A stretch of 64,000 nucleotides of DNA from Mycolicibacterium psychrotolerans (GCF_010729305.1 NZ_AP022574.1:3348001-3412000); one strand, 5' to 3'; numbered from the stretch's first letter, positions 56,004-64,000 are shown. Numbers and translations are program-made. The notes: generated from the sequence alone by a model not told the origin.

Positions 56004-57173
56004 TTATGGCGTCTCGACGAGCAGCGCCGACAGCCGGCCGAGGGGCAGCCGCGGGGAGCGGTGGCCGTCACGGCCGGTCATGTCCTCGTTGACGACCAGC
56101 GCGTTGAGAACGGCCTCCTCGACGCTCTGCACGACCGCGGCGTACAGCGGGTCCATCCGGCCCCACGGCAGGAAAGTGATGGAGCCGATCTCGTCCTCGC
56201 CGACCGGTCCGAGCGGGAACGCGCTCGCCAGCGCCGGGACGTCGGCGGTGGAGAAGGCCAGGAAGATGTCGCCGGAGAAGTGACTGCCGGTGGTGCCGGT
56301 GCGGGCGAGGCCCAGCGGGACGCGGCGCGCCAGCGCCTTGCACTGCCCGGGAAGCAGCGGTGCGTCGGTGGCCACGACAGCGATCACCGAGCCCGCCCCC
56401 GGCGGCGCACCGGCGAGGTCCCGGGCGAACCAGTCACCGTCGAGAGGGTTGTCGTCGAGCAGGCGAGTGCCCACCCGCCGCCCCGCGACGGTCAATTCGG
56501 CACGCGACCCGAAGTTCGCCTGCACGAACGCGGCGACCGTGAAGGTCCGTGACCCGTAGGGGACTCGACGCGACGCGGTGCCGTTGCCGCCCTTGAAGTC
56601 ATAACAGTTCATCCCGGTGCCGCCACCGACGGAACCCTCGGCGACGGGCCCGCCGGTCGCCGCGTCGAGCGCGGCCTCGACGTGGTCGGGGCGGACGTGA
56701 TCGCCGTTGATGTCGTTGAGGTAGCCGTCCCAGGTCTCGGCGCACACCGGCAGCAGCCATTGCCGGGCCAGCCGGGGGGCGACGGTGTTCACCCAGCGGA
56801 CGACGCCGGTGTGGCACGCGCCGACGGCGTGGGTGTTGGACAGCACCACGGGCAGGTTGAAGGAGCCGACCTCGTCGATCCAAGTGGTTCCGGTCATCTC
56901 GCCGTTGCCGTTGAGCGAGTACCAGCCCGCGGCGCACGGCGCCCCGACACCCGCGCGGCCGCGGGGCAGGATCGCGGTCACCCCGGTGCGGACCGGACCC
57001 TGCCCGACGACGAGGGGACCGTCGCCGTCGATCAGCGTCGTCACCCCGACCTCGACCCCGGCGACGTCGGTCAGCGCATTGAGCGGTCCGGGGGTGCCCT
57101 CGAGTTCGATGCCGAGTCCGCGCGCTCGGGGCCGGCCGTCGGGGGTGTGCGTCGAATGCTCGATGTCGGTCAC
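56004..57173 (-). CDS. P1 family peptidase (DmpA-like aminopeptidase)
   Basis: 389 aa of the DmpA/beta-peptidyl aminopeptidase family: autoprocessing N-terminal nucleophile hydrolases. N-terminal LNALTDVAGVEVGVTTLIDG; SNTHAVGACHTG; the cleavage region GGGTGMNCYDFKGGNGTASRRV near residue 230; and C-terminal DAPLLPGQCKALARRV. The GTG at 57173 starts the family-like sequence; a further upstream start at 57299 would overlap the TspO promoter. Divergent from tspO by 128 bp. Confidence 0.88.
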   Translation of the reverse strand: MTDIEHSTHTPDGRPRARGLGIELEGTPGPLNALTDVAGVEVGVTTLIDGDGPLVVGQGPVRTGVTAILPRGRAGVGAPCAAGWYSLNGNGEMTGTTWIDEVGSFNLPVVLSNTHAVGACHTGVVRWVNTVAPRLARQWLLPVCAETWDGYLNDINGDHVRPDHVEAALDAATGGPVAEGSVGGGTGMNCYDFKGGNGTASRRVPYGSRTFTVAAFVQANFGSRAELTVAGRRVGTRLLDDNPLDGDWFARDLAGAPPGAGSVIAVVATDAPLLPGQCKALARRVPLGLARTGTTGSHFSGDIFLAFSTADVPALASAFPLGPVGEDEIGSITFLPWGRMDPLYAAVVQSVEEAVLNALVVNEDMTGRDGHRSPRLPLGRLSALLVETP

Positions 57174-57301
57174 ACCAGGATCATCGCGAACCGGGGTGGT
57201 CCGGTCGAGTCGGCGGCCGCCCAACCGGTACCCGCCCGGGGCGCGGCGTAGCAGACTGAACGGGTCCGGCGGCCCTGATCCGTCGGCAGAAGGGATCACT
57301 G

Positions 57302-57784
57302 ATGCGCCTGCTGACTCTCGCCAAGACTGCCGGGGCGGCGTTCACCGCTGCCGCACTCGGCGGCTTGGCGACCGCGCCCGCTGTTCAGTCGGCCTGGTAT
57401 CGACGGCTCGACAAGCCGGGCTTCCAACCTCCCAAGCAGGCCTTCCCGATAGCGTGGAACATCCTCTACACCGACATCGCCGTCGTGTCCGCGTCGACGA
57501 TCGACACCCTCAACGACCGCGGCGAGACCGCTGCGGCACAGGCCTACACCCGGGCGCTGGCCGTCAACCTGGCGCTCAACGCCGGCTGGAGCTGGATCTT
57601 CTTCAACCGTCGCCGGTTGGGCCCCGCGGCAGTGGTGGCCGGGGCTCTGTCGGTCAGTAGCGCCGACCTCGCGCGGCGCGCCGCGGCGGTGAATCCCGCT
57701 GCGGGAGCGGCACTGTCCGCCTACCCGCTGTGGTGCACCTTCGCGACCGTGCTGTCGACCCGCATCTGGCAGCTCAACCGTTGA
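57302..57784 (+). CDS. tspO: TspO/MBR family tryptophan-rich sensory protein
   Basis: 160 aa, five helices with the aromatic signature of the family: SAWYRRLDKPGFQPPKQAFPIAWNILY (residues about 30-57) and NAGWSWIFFNRRRLG near residue 95. TspO binds porphyrins and sterols; the mycobacterial role is unknown. Its TGA overlaps the TTG start of the thioesterase gene, so the two are coupled. Confidence 0.9.
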   Translation: MRLLTLAKTAGAAFTAAALGGLATAPAVQSAWYRRLDKPGFQPPKQAFPIAWNILYTDIAVVSASTIDTLNDRGETAAAQAYTRALAVNLALNAGWSWIFFNRRRLGPAAVVAGALSVSSADLARRAAAVNPAAGAALSAYPLWCTFATVLSTRIWQLNR

Positions 57785-58605
57785 GCGGCGGTGCAGACGC
57801 CGCGCACTTCACCGTCGTCGACGGCGGCTTCAAGCCAACACGATTCGCGCAGAGCCACTGGGGCGAGGACCACCTCAACGGCCCGGCGATCGTCGGGCTG
57901 GTCGCACGGCAGCTGCAGATCAGCTGCGGTGCAACGGAGTTCCACCCGGCCAGGTTGACCGTCGACCTGTTCCGGGCGGCGCGCAGCCTGCACACCACGC
58001 TCGAGGTCACGGTGATCCGTGACGGCAGGCGAGTGCACAGCGCGGAATGTGCTGTGGTGCAGGAGGGCCGGGCGGTGGCACGGGCGACGCTGGTGCAGTA
58101 CCGCCGCTCCGCGCCACCACCGGGCCGGTTGTGGCGGTCGGACAGCAGTTTTCCCGAGCCGCCCGCGCCGGACGGCTCGGTGCTGCCGTTCGTCGGCAGC
58201 GATGCCGTCGGCTGGACCCGATCGCCCGCCGGGCACCAGAACGAGTCCCGCAAGCGGTTCTTCAACGACGGGATCCGCGTCGTGGCCGACGAACCCAACT
58301 CGCCGTTCGTCCGGGCGGCGATGGTGGCCGAGGCGACGAGTCTGGTCACCAACCTCGGCACCGCGGGCGTCGGCTACATCAACGGAGATCTCACAGTCGC
58401 GCTGTCCCGCCTTCCGGTCGACGAGTGGGTCGGCATCCAGGCCGACTCCCATCACGCCGCCGGCGGCATCGCGGTCGGCACCGCGACGCTGTTCGACCGC
58501 CTGGGCCCCTTCGGATCCGGTATCACCACCGCGATCGCCAATCCCGCGGTTCAGATCGACTTCTCGACCCGGGAGTTTCTGACCGACGACATCAATTACG
58601 AGTAG
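57781..58605 (+). CDS. Acyl-CoA thioesterase-like (hot-dog fold) protein
   Basis: About 274 aa in two hot-dog halves. The N-terminal half has HWGEDHLNGPAIVGLVARQLQ and SLHTTLEVTVIRDGRRVHSAECAVVQEGRAVARATLVQYR, the latter typical of TesB-like and FcoT-like proteins; the C-terminal half has MVAEATSLVTNLGTAGVGYINGDLTVALSRLPVDEWVGI. The TTG start at 57781 overlaps the tspO stop (TTGA). Substrate is unknown. Confidence 0.75.
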   Translation: MSGGADAAHFTVVDGGFKPTRFAQSHWGEDHLNGPAIVGLVARQLQISCGATEFHPARLTVDLFRAARSLHTTLEVTVIRDGRRVHSAECAVVQEGRAVARATLVQYRRSAPPPGRLWRSDSSFPEPPAPDGSVLPFVGSDAVGWTRSPAGHQNESRKRFFNDGIRVVADEPNSPFVRAAMVAEATSLVTNLGTAGVGYINGDLTVALSRLPVDEWVGIQADSHHAAGGIAVGTATLFDRLGPFGSGITTAIANPAVQIDFSTREFLTDDINYE

Positions 58606-58778
58606 GACCTCAACCGACAGATCGACCGGCCGGTCAGTCTGCCCGCATCGATGGATTCGAGAATCTCGCCGCTGCGTACGGCGATGTTGGACAGCAGCGA
58701 CGAGGTCAACCCGTGGGTGTGTTCGGTGTTGCCCTGGATGTAGAGCGAGCCCGAGGTCGGCGGGTTGGGTGACGAGGC
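58596..58778 (-). pseudogene. C-terminal relic of a siderophore-type L-lysine/L-ornithine N-hydroxylase
   Basis: Read on the minus strand the segment encodes NPPTSGSLYIQGNTEHTHGL followed by TSSLLSNIAVRSGEILESI, which matches the C-terminal end of PvdA/IucD/MbtG-family flavin monooxygenases (the N..EHTHGL..xLLS..AVRSGEI pattern). No upstream domain with FAD or NADPH motifs is present: the sequence preceding it is the start of other intergenic sequence. It overlaps the thioesterase 3' end by 10 bases. It lies next to a siderophore-interacting protein, so it is probably what remains of an iron-acquisition gene. Confidence 0.65.
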
Positions 58779-58822
58779 GCGGCAACCGGAGTGAGGGTTG
58801 CCGGTGCGTGGGCGGTCACCGT

Positions 58823-59635
58823 CTACAGGCCGATCCGTTCGCACGCGTCGTCGAACTCCTCGAAGGCCGATTTGTCGCCCTTGCCGTCAGCCAGCGCCCG
58901 CTCGTAGACGGCGAGCGCGTCATCGCCCACCTCGGCGAACTTGGCGTCCCAGTACTTGGAGTCGCGTCGCCAGTAGCCGGTGACGTCGTACTGGTCGATG
59001 GTCCAGCCCATGCCGCGCAGATGTTTGCGGACCGCGCGTGACTCGGCCGCCTCGCCGGCGAACCAGCAGTAACCGCGGCCTGCGGGCAGTCGGTGCTCCC
59101 GCACCGCCTCGGCCAGTGCGCTCGGTGTCGGACCGTTCCCGCTGCCGACGCGGGGGATGACGGTGACGCCGGGGTGTCGGGGCAGATAGTCGAGTTCCTC
59201 GGTGGTGGGGATCTCGACGATCAGGGTGGCAGGCGGACGGGCGGGGAGTTCCTCGACGATTCGGGCCGCGGCCGGAAGCCCGGACAAGTCGCTGACGAGT
59301 AGCTGCCACTGCGTGTCGGGCGGGGGGCGGTACCAGGAGCGCGCGTGGTCGAGGATCACGCGCTGTCCCGGTGTCGCCGACGACGCCCAGGTGGCGCCGG
59401 GGCCTTGCGAGTGGAGCACGACGTCGAGGGCGATCAGTGCGCCGTCGTGGCGGCGCACCGAGTAGTTGCGGCCCTCACCCTCGGGATGGTCCTCGGGCGC
59501 GAAGTACACGCCTACGGCGGAGTCACCGGCCGCCCGGATGCCGAGCTCTGCGGGTTCGTCGACCTCCAGCACGATCCGGCGCAGTCGCGCGCTGAGCTGA
59601 CGGGTCTTCACGACGGAGGCATGCGAGTACGGCAC
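58823..59635 (-). CDS. Siderophore-interacting protein (ferric-siderophore reductase)
   Basis: 270 aa FAD/NAD(P)H reductase of the SIP/ViuB family, releasing iron from imported siderophore in the cytoplasm. FAD motif RNYSVRRHDG near residue 58, VVLHSQGPGATWASSATPGQRV near 75-97, NAD(P)H site CWFAGEAAESRAVRKHLRGMGW near 195, and the C-terminal YDVTGYWRRDSKYWDAKFAEVG. GTG at 59635 begins one base after an IdeR-box-like sequence, which suggests a leaderless mRNA under iron control. Confidence 0.92.
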   Translation of the reverse strand: MPYSHASVVKTRQLSARLRRIVLEVDEPAELGIRAAGDSAVGVYFAPEDHPEGEGRNYSVRRHDGALIALDVVLHSQGPGATWASSATPGQRVILDHARSWYRPPPDTQWQLLVSDLSGLPAAARIVEELPARPPATLIVEIPTTEELDYLPRHPGVTVIPRVGSGNGPTPSALAEAVREHRLPAGRGYCWFAGEAAESRAVRKHLRGMGWTIDQYDVTGYWRRDSKYWDAKFAEVGDDALAVYERALADGKGDKSAFEEFDDACERIGL

Positions 59636-59654
59636 CTAAGTGAGGCTAACCTAT
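59636..59654. promoter_or_regulatory. IdeR (iron) box at the siderophore-interacting protein gene
   Basis: The plus-strand sequence CTAAGTGAGGCTAACCTAT matches 15 of 19 positions of the mycobacterial IdeR consensus TTAGGTTAGGCTAACCTAA. It ends one base before the GTG start on the minus strand. Binding of iron-loaded IdeR there would block RNA polymerase, so the gene should be derepressed under iron limitation. Confidence 0.7.
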
Positions 59655-59718
59655 GTTGGTTGGTCCGTGACACCGTCTCCGGCCAACCCCGCGGGCGGGG
59701 GCCGGCCAGTAGACTGCC

Positions 59719-59742
59719 GTCGGGCGCGCAGGAACGCCCGAC
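59719..59742. terminator. Perfect 8-bp hairpin in the gap between SIP and ankyrin genes
   Basis: GTCGGGCG, loop CGCAGGAA, CGCCCGAC. It sits in the 189-bp stretch between the divergent siderophore-interacting protein and ankyrin-repeat genes, where I see no coding sequence. With no U-tract and no gene reading into it, a role as terminator is doubtful; it may be a transcript leader structure for the ankyrin gene. Confidence 0.3.
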
Positions 59743-59843
59743 GTCCGCTCGAAGAGGCTCAGCCTCCCTGCTCGAACACTGACGGCTGCCGACCTCTTCT
59801 CGGCCCGACATCGCGGACGCCGGGCGTGTGAGAGGAGGCCGTC

Positions 59844-61055
59844 ATGGCCAGTTCGTTGCCCGACAATCCCTCGTTGCCCCGTCTGCGCGACGACGCCCGA
59901 TCACTGCAGCGCCTGGTGCGCGCCGGTGACGCAGACGCGGTCGGGTCCGTCCGACGGCACCACCCTCGTCCCGAGCGCGCGTTGGACGGATTCGCCCTCC
60001 ACGACGCCCAGCTGACCGTCGCACGCCGCTACGGATTCACCGGCTGGCCCGCCCTCGTGCGCTTTCTCGGCACCGCGGCGACGCTCAGCATCGACCCCAG
60101 CCGGGTCGACGAGGGCGCGCTGGGCGTCGCCGACCGGTTCTGCGCGTTGGCGGTGCTGCACTACACCGACGTCGACGCGCCGCCCCGGTGGGCCGCGGCT
60201 GACGAGATGTGCGAAGCTGCTCCAGATCTCACGAGTGCGCACGTCTGGGCGGCGGCCGCGGCGGCCGATGCCAGGGCGCTGCGCCGCATCGTGCGCGACG
60301 ATCACGCTGCGGCCTCGTCGGCCGGTGGACCGTTGCGGTGGACGCCGCTGATGTACCTCTGTTACTCGCGGGCCACCGCGTCGTGTGCAGACACCCTCGA
60401 TGCCGCGGCGCTTCTGCTCGACGCCGGCGCCGATCCGAACGCCGGTTACCTCTGGCGTGGCATGGCGCCGCCGTTCACCGCCCTCACCGGAGTGTTCGGG
60501 GAGGGGGAGCAGGGGCCTCGTCGCCAGCCCCGCCACCCGTTCTGCACCGAACTCGCCACGCTGCTGCTCGACCGCGGCGCTCACCCGGCCGATCACCAGA
60601 CGCTCTACAACCGGATGTTCCGGCCCGACGATTCCCACCTGGAGCTGTTGTTCGCCCACGGCCTGGCGGACGCGGGACCGGGCCCCTGGGAGCGCCGCCT
60701 GGCCGATGCGATCGAGACACGTGAGCAGATGTGGCGGCGACAGGTGCAATGGGCTGCAGAGCATGGCTTTTCCGATCGGCTCGAGCTGCTGGCCCGGCAC
60801 GGAATCGACGTCGGCGGCGTGACGGTCGCCGCGCCGGTCTTCCCGGCCGACCCGAACGATCGTGACGAGAACGGCGCCACCGCACTGCACCACGCCGCCT
60901 GGGACGGGGACCTCGAGATGATCGGCAGGCTTCTCGCCGCGGGAGCCGATCCGGGGGCGGTCGATCACCGATTCGGAACGACGCCGCAGCAGTGGGCCGA
61001 GCACGCCTACCAGAGCGAGGCCGCGGCCCTGCTCAGGGCGCACTCGCGTCGGTGA
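59844..61055 (+). CDS. Ankyrin-repeat protein
   Basis: 403 aa, probably cytoplasmic. The C-terminal repeats are best: DENGATALHHAAWDGDLEMIGRLLAAGADPGAVDHRFG is a clean ankyrin unit, and PLRWTPLMYLCYSRA...LDAAALLLDAGADPNAGYL near residue 170 is another. A degenerate series lies between. The N-terminus (LPDNPSLPRLRDDARSLQRLVRAGDADAVGSVRRH) is the usual lead-in for this family of actinobacterial ankyrin proteins. A GAGGAGG site precedes the ATG. Partner unknown. Confidence 0.85.
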   Translation: MASSLPDNPSLPRLRDDARSLQRLVRAGDADAVGSVRRHHPRPERALDGFALHDAQLTVARRYGFTGWPALVRFLGTAATLSIDPSRVDEGALGVADRFCALAVLHYTDVDAPPRWAAADEMCEAAPDLTSAHVWAAAAAADARALRRIVRDDHAAASSAGGPLRWTPLMYLCYSRATASCADTLDAAALLLDAGADPNAGYLWRGMAPPFTALTGVFGEGEQGPRRQPRHPFCTELATLLLDRGAHPADHQTLYNRMFRPDDSHLELLFAHGLADAGPGPWERRLADAIETREQMWRRQVQWAAEHGFSDRLELLARHGIDVGGVTVAAPVFPADPNDRDENGATALHHAAWDGDLEMIGRLLAAGADPGAVDHRFGTTPQQWAEHAYQSEAAALLRAHSRR

Positions 61056-62013
61056 GCCGCTGCCACTGCCGCGCGGCGATCAACTCTGGCACCAGCACCT
61101 CGGTCAGCAGCGCGATGTCGTCGTCGGTGTCGCCCGGGTAGCGCAGCACGCGGTCCGCCCCCGGCACGTTCCCGCCCACGCCGACGACGGTGCTGCCCCG
61201 CGCGGTCGTCCACTCGGCCAGCTGGGGCTCCCACACCGAACCGGAGAAGACCAGCAGGCGGTAATCCGTCGTCTTGGTCAGGTACACGTCGACATGGCTC
61301 CAGTCACCGGTCTCGCAGGCTGCTGCGGGACGCCGCGGCCCCTCCCGCAGCATCAGCGCGCCCTGCTGCGCCGAGCACAGCCGATGCGCCGGGGCCGCCA
61401 GGTAGGTGCCGGAAGGGCCGAGAAGCAGCGCCGAAAGCTCAGGAAGCCAATCGGATTCCTGCTCGAGGAGATGAGCGCTCGCGGCGGCGGCGCCATCGAC
61501 GGACGCCGCGACCGCCGACGTGTCGACGCCGACGAGGTGGCTTTCCAGTGCCAGCAGCAGCGCCAGCGTGTGCTGGTAGCTCCGACACGCCACGCCGCCG
61601 GCCTCGACCCCCGCCTCCAGGGTGACCACCGCGTCGCACCGCTCGGTCAGCGCAGAGCCCGCGGTGTTCGTCAGCGCGACGGTGGTGGCACCCGCGGGTA
61701 GCCGCGTCAGCGCGTCGAGGGTCTCGGCAGACCCGCCGCTGGCTGAGGTGGCCACCACCAGCGTCCCAGGCCCCCACGCAGGCAGCAGTGACGACGAGGC
61801 GAGTTCGGCGGTCGCCACCACACCGCGGGACCGCAATCGCGCGGCGGCCACCGCGCTCGCGTACGCCGAGGATCCCATGCCGAGAAGGACCACGCGGGCG
61901 GTGTCGGCGGGGACCACGTCGGCCCACGGATTGCGTTCCGAGAGCACGAGTGCCAGCCGCGCGAGCGTATCGGGTTTCTGCGTCAGGTCGGCGGCGAACG
62001 CGTCGGGCTTCAC
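61033..62013 (-). CDS. SIS-domain sugar isomerase/deaminase-like protein
   Basis: 326 aa with two SIS domains: VVLLGMGSSAYASAVAAARLRSRGV and SASGGSAETLDALTRL in the first, EGPRRPAAACETGDWSHV in the second, as in AgaS/GlmS-type aldose-ketose isomerases. The GTG at 62013 has GAGGAG upstream and overlaps the kinase stop by 4 bp. A role in amino-sugar phosphate handling (glucosamine-6-phosphate) fits the neighbouring kinase but is an inference. Its stop lies 23 bp inside the ankyrin gene on the other strand. Confidence 0.8.
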   Translation of the reverse strand: MKPDAFAADLTQKPDTLARLALVLSERNPWADVVPADTARVVLLGMGSSAYASAVAAARLRSRGVVATAELASSSLLPAWGPGTLVVATSASGGSAETLDALTRLPAGATTVALTNTAGSALTERCDAVVTLEAGVEAGGVACRSYQHTLALLLALESHLVGVDTSAVAASVDGAAAASAHLLEQESDWLPELSALLLGPSGTYLAAPAHRLCSAQQGALMLREGPRRPAAACETGDWSHVDVYLTKTTDYRLLVFSGSVWEPQLAEWTTARGSTVVGVGGNVPGADRVLRYPGDTDDDIALLTEVLVPELIAARQWQRLTDASAP

Positions 62014-63209
62014 GGTGTTCTCTCCTCGTCGAGCAGGACGGGCAGGGCGGCATCGGGCACATACATCCATCGGGGGAGATGCTCTGCGGCATAGATCATC
62101 TCGCGCAGCACCTGGACGAGGCGCAGCGCGCGCAGCGGACGCGGATCGACGAGGGCGGCGTGGCCCAGCATGCGCAGACGGGTGGCATAGGTGTCGAGGA
62201 ACGCCCGGCGGGCAGTGCTCTCGGCGGCGTTCAGCTCGGACGGGTCGAGATCGGTGTAGCGGCGGGCGACGATCGCGACGTGTGACAGCGACTGCGCCAT
62301 GCCCGCGACGTCGACGACCGGGGGGATCGGCTTGACCCGCTCGGCGGCCGTCAGCACGGGGTTGCCGTCGAAATCGGTCACCGAGAACCGGTCGCCGCTG
62401 CGCAGCACCTGACCGACGTGCAGGTCGCCGTGTCCGTCGAGCACCGTCGCGCCGGCCAGTGCGAGCAGGATCCCGAACTCGGAGGCGACCTCCGCGCGGC
62501 GGGCGCGCAGGACCGCGCCGCCCGCAGAGTCCCCAGTCGCACAGGCTGTTTCGAGGGTGTCGAGCGCCGCGCGGTGCCATCGGCGGGCGTCGGTTTCGGT
62601 CGCGATCGACGCCGTGGCGGCCAGCGCGGCATGCAGGTCGGCGATGAGGGTCCCGAGCGCCTGCGCCGTCGGGGTGATCGCGTCGGGGTCGCCGTCGAGG
62701 GCGGCCGAGGTCATCGCCTCGACCGCCCATGTCCAGCCGTCGACGGCACCCGGCAGGTACTCGTCCACGTACGCCACCACCGTCTCGTTCCCCCCGGCCG
62801 GCTGCCAGGTGACCAGGCCCCAAGGGGCGGGCATCCCGGTGAAACCGGCCTCCCGCAGGACGGTGATACGTCGCGGCGCCGGGTGGGGACCGTTCTGGAG
62901 GTGGGTGGCCCACTTGACGACGGCGGTGTCGCCGACGATCACCGATTCGTTGGTCTGGTCGACGCCCATGGGCCTCTCGGTTCTCGCGGGCCGCGACGTC
63001 CAGGACCGCACGGTGAATCGTCCGATCGTGCGCGAACCCGGCTGTGCGGCAAGCATGTCGAGCAGCGCCTCGGCGGTGCCGTCGCCGGGCAGAGCGCGCC
63101 GCCATTCGTCGCGATACACCATGGGCGTCGCGGCCAGGCCCGCGGCGACCGCCACGACGGCCAGCCGGTGCCCGCCCGGCAGGTCGAGCCAGTCCAGCGG
63201 GTCAGCCAC
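62010..63209 (-). CDS. Maltokinase-like / glucosamine kinase-like phosphotransferase
   Basis: 399 aa. N-terminal cap domain (residues 1-100), then an aminoglycoside-phosphotransferase-like kinase: GDTAVVKWATHLQ for the ATP lysine, DGHGDLHVGQVL for the Brenner motif, FSVTDFDGNPVL for the metal-binding Asp (DFEGEP in maltokinase Mak). The HGDLHxGQV motif is shared by Mak and by the actinobacterial glucosamine kinase described from Streptacidiphilus; the SIS partner favours the glucosamine option. GTG 63209 overlaps the glycosyltransferase stop by 8 bp. Confidence 0.75.
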   Translation of the reverse strand: MADPLDWLDLPGGHRLAVVAVAAGLAATPMVYRDEWRRALPGDGTAEALLDMLAAQPGSRTIGRFTVRSWTSRPARTERPMGVDQTNESVIVGDTAVVKWATHLQNGPHPAPRRITVLREAGFTGMPAPWGLVTWQPAGGNETVVAYVDEYLPGAVDGWTWAVEAMTSAALDGDPDAITPTAQALGTLIADLHAALAATASIATETDARRWHRAALDTLETACATGDSAGGAVLRARRAEVASEFGILLALAGATVLDGHGDLHVGQVLRSGDRFSVTDFDGNPVLTAAERVKPIPPVVDVAGMAQSLSHVAIVARRYTDLDPSELNAAESTARRAFLDTYATRLRMLGHAALVDPRPLRALRLVQVLREMIYAAEHLPRWMYVPDAALPVLLDEERTP

Positions 63210-64000
63210 CCGACGACCGCTGAGCACGGCCGGCCCGTTCGATGACGTCGGCGCCGACCCGCAGTCCGTCGCGGCGGCGGATTGCCGCACCCAGGTCCGC
63301 CATGCGCTCGCGCAGCGCGGTGTCGGCGAGCAGACGATCCACCGTGCCGGTCAGCTCGTCGTCGGTGAACCGGTAGGGGTCCAGCCGGATTCCGTACCCG
63401 AGTTCGTCGACGCGCTGGGCGTTCTCGTACTGATCCCAGAACAGCGGCAACACGATCAGCGGCTTGCCGAAGTGCAGCGTCTCGGTGACGGTGTTGTTGC
63501 CGCCATGCGAGATCACCAGGTCCACCTGCGGGATGACCTTGGTCTGCGGGAGCATCTGCTCGCCGACCATGTTGTCGGCCAAAGCGATTCGGTCGGCCTG
63601 CGGCCCCTTGCTGACGATGTAGCGGTGTCCGGTGGCGCCCAGCACGTCGACCAGCCGCTGCATCAGTTCGACGTCGGCGCCGCCCAGGGAACCCAGCGAC
63701 AGGTAGATCAGCGCACTGCCGGCAGGCCGGTCGGCCACGGCTGCGGGCAGCGGGTAGGCGTCGTCGGTCTCACGGACGCTGGAATCCATTCGAGTCCACG
63801 TGGAATCGAGCGGACGCCGATCCACATAGTCGGCCTCGGCCGGATACACGTAGAGGCCGGCGGCATTGTCGCGCGGCATGAATTCCAGGTCGGGAAGCGG
63901 TGCGGCGCCCTGGGCCTGCACCCAGGAGTCGAAGTCGGCCCACATCGCGCGGTGGGTGCGGTCGAACTCCGCCCGGTAGGCATCCCATTCGGCGCGGTCG
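63202..64000 (-). CDS. GT1-family glycosyltransferase, 5'-truncated by window end
   Basis: C-terminal portion (265 aa seen, open to base 64000). The UDP-glycosyltransferase donor motif is clear: VDLVISHGGNNTVTETLHFGKPLIVLPLFWDQYENAQRV (about 125 to 90 residues from the end), preceded by ALIYLSLGSLGGAD. MGT-family enzymes of this kind glycosylate lipids or small molecules. The start lies outside the window, upstream of base 64000. Overlaps the kinase gene start, forming a three-gene unit with it and the SIS gene. Confidence 0.85.
   Translation of the reverse strand, partial: DRAEWDAYRAEFDRTHRAMWADFDSWVQAQGAAPLPDLEFMPRDNAAGLYVYPAEADYVDRRPLDSTWTRMDSSVRETDDAYPLPAAVADRPAGSALIYLSLGSLGGADVELMQRLVDVLGATGHRYIVSKGPQADRIALADNMVGEQMLPQTKVIPQVDLVISHGGNNTVTETLHFGKPLIVLPLFWDQYENAQRVDELGYGIRLDPYRFTDDELTGTVDRLLADTALRERMADLGAAIRRRDGLRVGADVIERAGRAQRSSGG

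Noticed and set aside
62014..63105. Long N-terminal extension of the SIS gene across the kinase gene
   Set aside because: It is in another frame of the recognised kinase; the GTG at 62013 with GAGGAG is a proper start.

Overview
The window is high-GC actinobacterial DNA that reads as a fast-growing Mycobacterium (Mycolicibacterium). This is inferred from an almost H37Rv-identical RbpA, a CobN very close to Rv2062c, neighbouring lppI and lipT homologues, an FxsA homologue, split lnt/ppm1 genes, a mycofactocin-type SDR and a 13E12-like (DUF222/HNH) protein. From about 4.8 to 23.7 kb the gene order follows Rv2062c to Rv2045c of M. tuberculosis as I recall it: cobN, PPOX genes, fxsA, amidohydrolase, lnt, ppm1, rbpA, a small gene, lppI, lipT. 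Two stretches interrupt it: a GAF-ANTAR plus DUF222/HNH segment after cobN, and an ssuCBAD sulfonate locus where M. tuberculosis has pks12.

Layout. 1-3.3 kb: OpuC/ProXVWZ-type osmoprotectant importer, truncated by the window start. 3.4-4.8 kb: a 32-residue membrane ORF, a glyoxalase-fold gene and an AraC-type regulator. 4.8-10.9 kb: cobN, a GAF-ANTAR regulator, a second 200-bp copy of the cobN 3' end, and the DUF222/HNH gene. 10.9-17 kb: core genes including lnt-ppm1 and rbpA; rbpA has a SigH/sigma-R-like promoter. 17-21.4 kb: ssuC-ssuB-ssuA-ssuD, with an in-frame amber codon in ssuA. 21.4-29.1 kb: lppI, lipT, a frameshifted ynfA-type gene, a SCO6745-like gene, a DUF4333 lipoprotein, a FadR-type GntR regulator beside a gntP relic, RDD and DoxX membrane proteins, and a beta-lactamase-fold hydrolase.

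29.1-43.8 kb is a polyol-catabolism island. It has xylulokinase, LysR, an FGGY kinase, an SDR, a SorC-type regulator, an EltD-like dehydrogenase, a CUT1 ABC importer with two different ATPases, a DhaK-DhaL kinase and an RpiB-type isomerase. This gene set matches the published M. smegmatis erythritol/threitol route, in which a tetritol is oxidised to erythrulose, phosphorylated, and isomerised to erythrose 4-phosphate. Substrate assignment here is by analogy.

43.8-49.6 kb: a frameshifted enoyl-CoA hydratase, an FBP-domain protein, and an SDR / TetR / cytochrome P450 group with matching TCGATCGATCAG operators upstream of both transcription units, then a RhtA-like exporter and a DDN-like protein. 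49.6-53.9 kb: spermidine/putrescine-type importer (potCBDA order). 54-58.6 kb: SRPBCC protein, MFS exporter, P1 peptidase, TspO and a thioesterase. 58.6-59.7 kb: a relic of a siderophore-type amino-acid N-hydroxylase beside an intact siderophore-interacting protein with an IdeR-box-like site at its start codon. 59.8-64 kb: an ankyrin-repeat protein, then a tightly overlapped glycosyltransferase / maltokinase-like kinase / SIS-domain gene set running off the window end.

No tRNA, rRNA, CRISPR array or transposase was recognised. Gene decay is visible at five places: ssuA (nonsense), ynfA and the enoyl-CoA hydratase (one extra C each in a C-run), and gntP and the N-hydroxylase (relics). The two C-run frameshifts could be sequencing errors.
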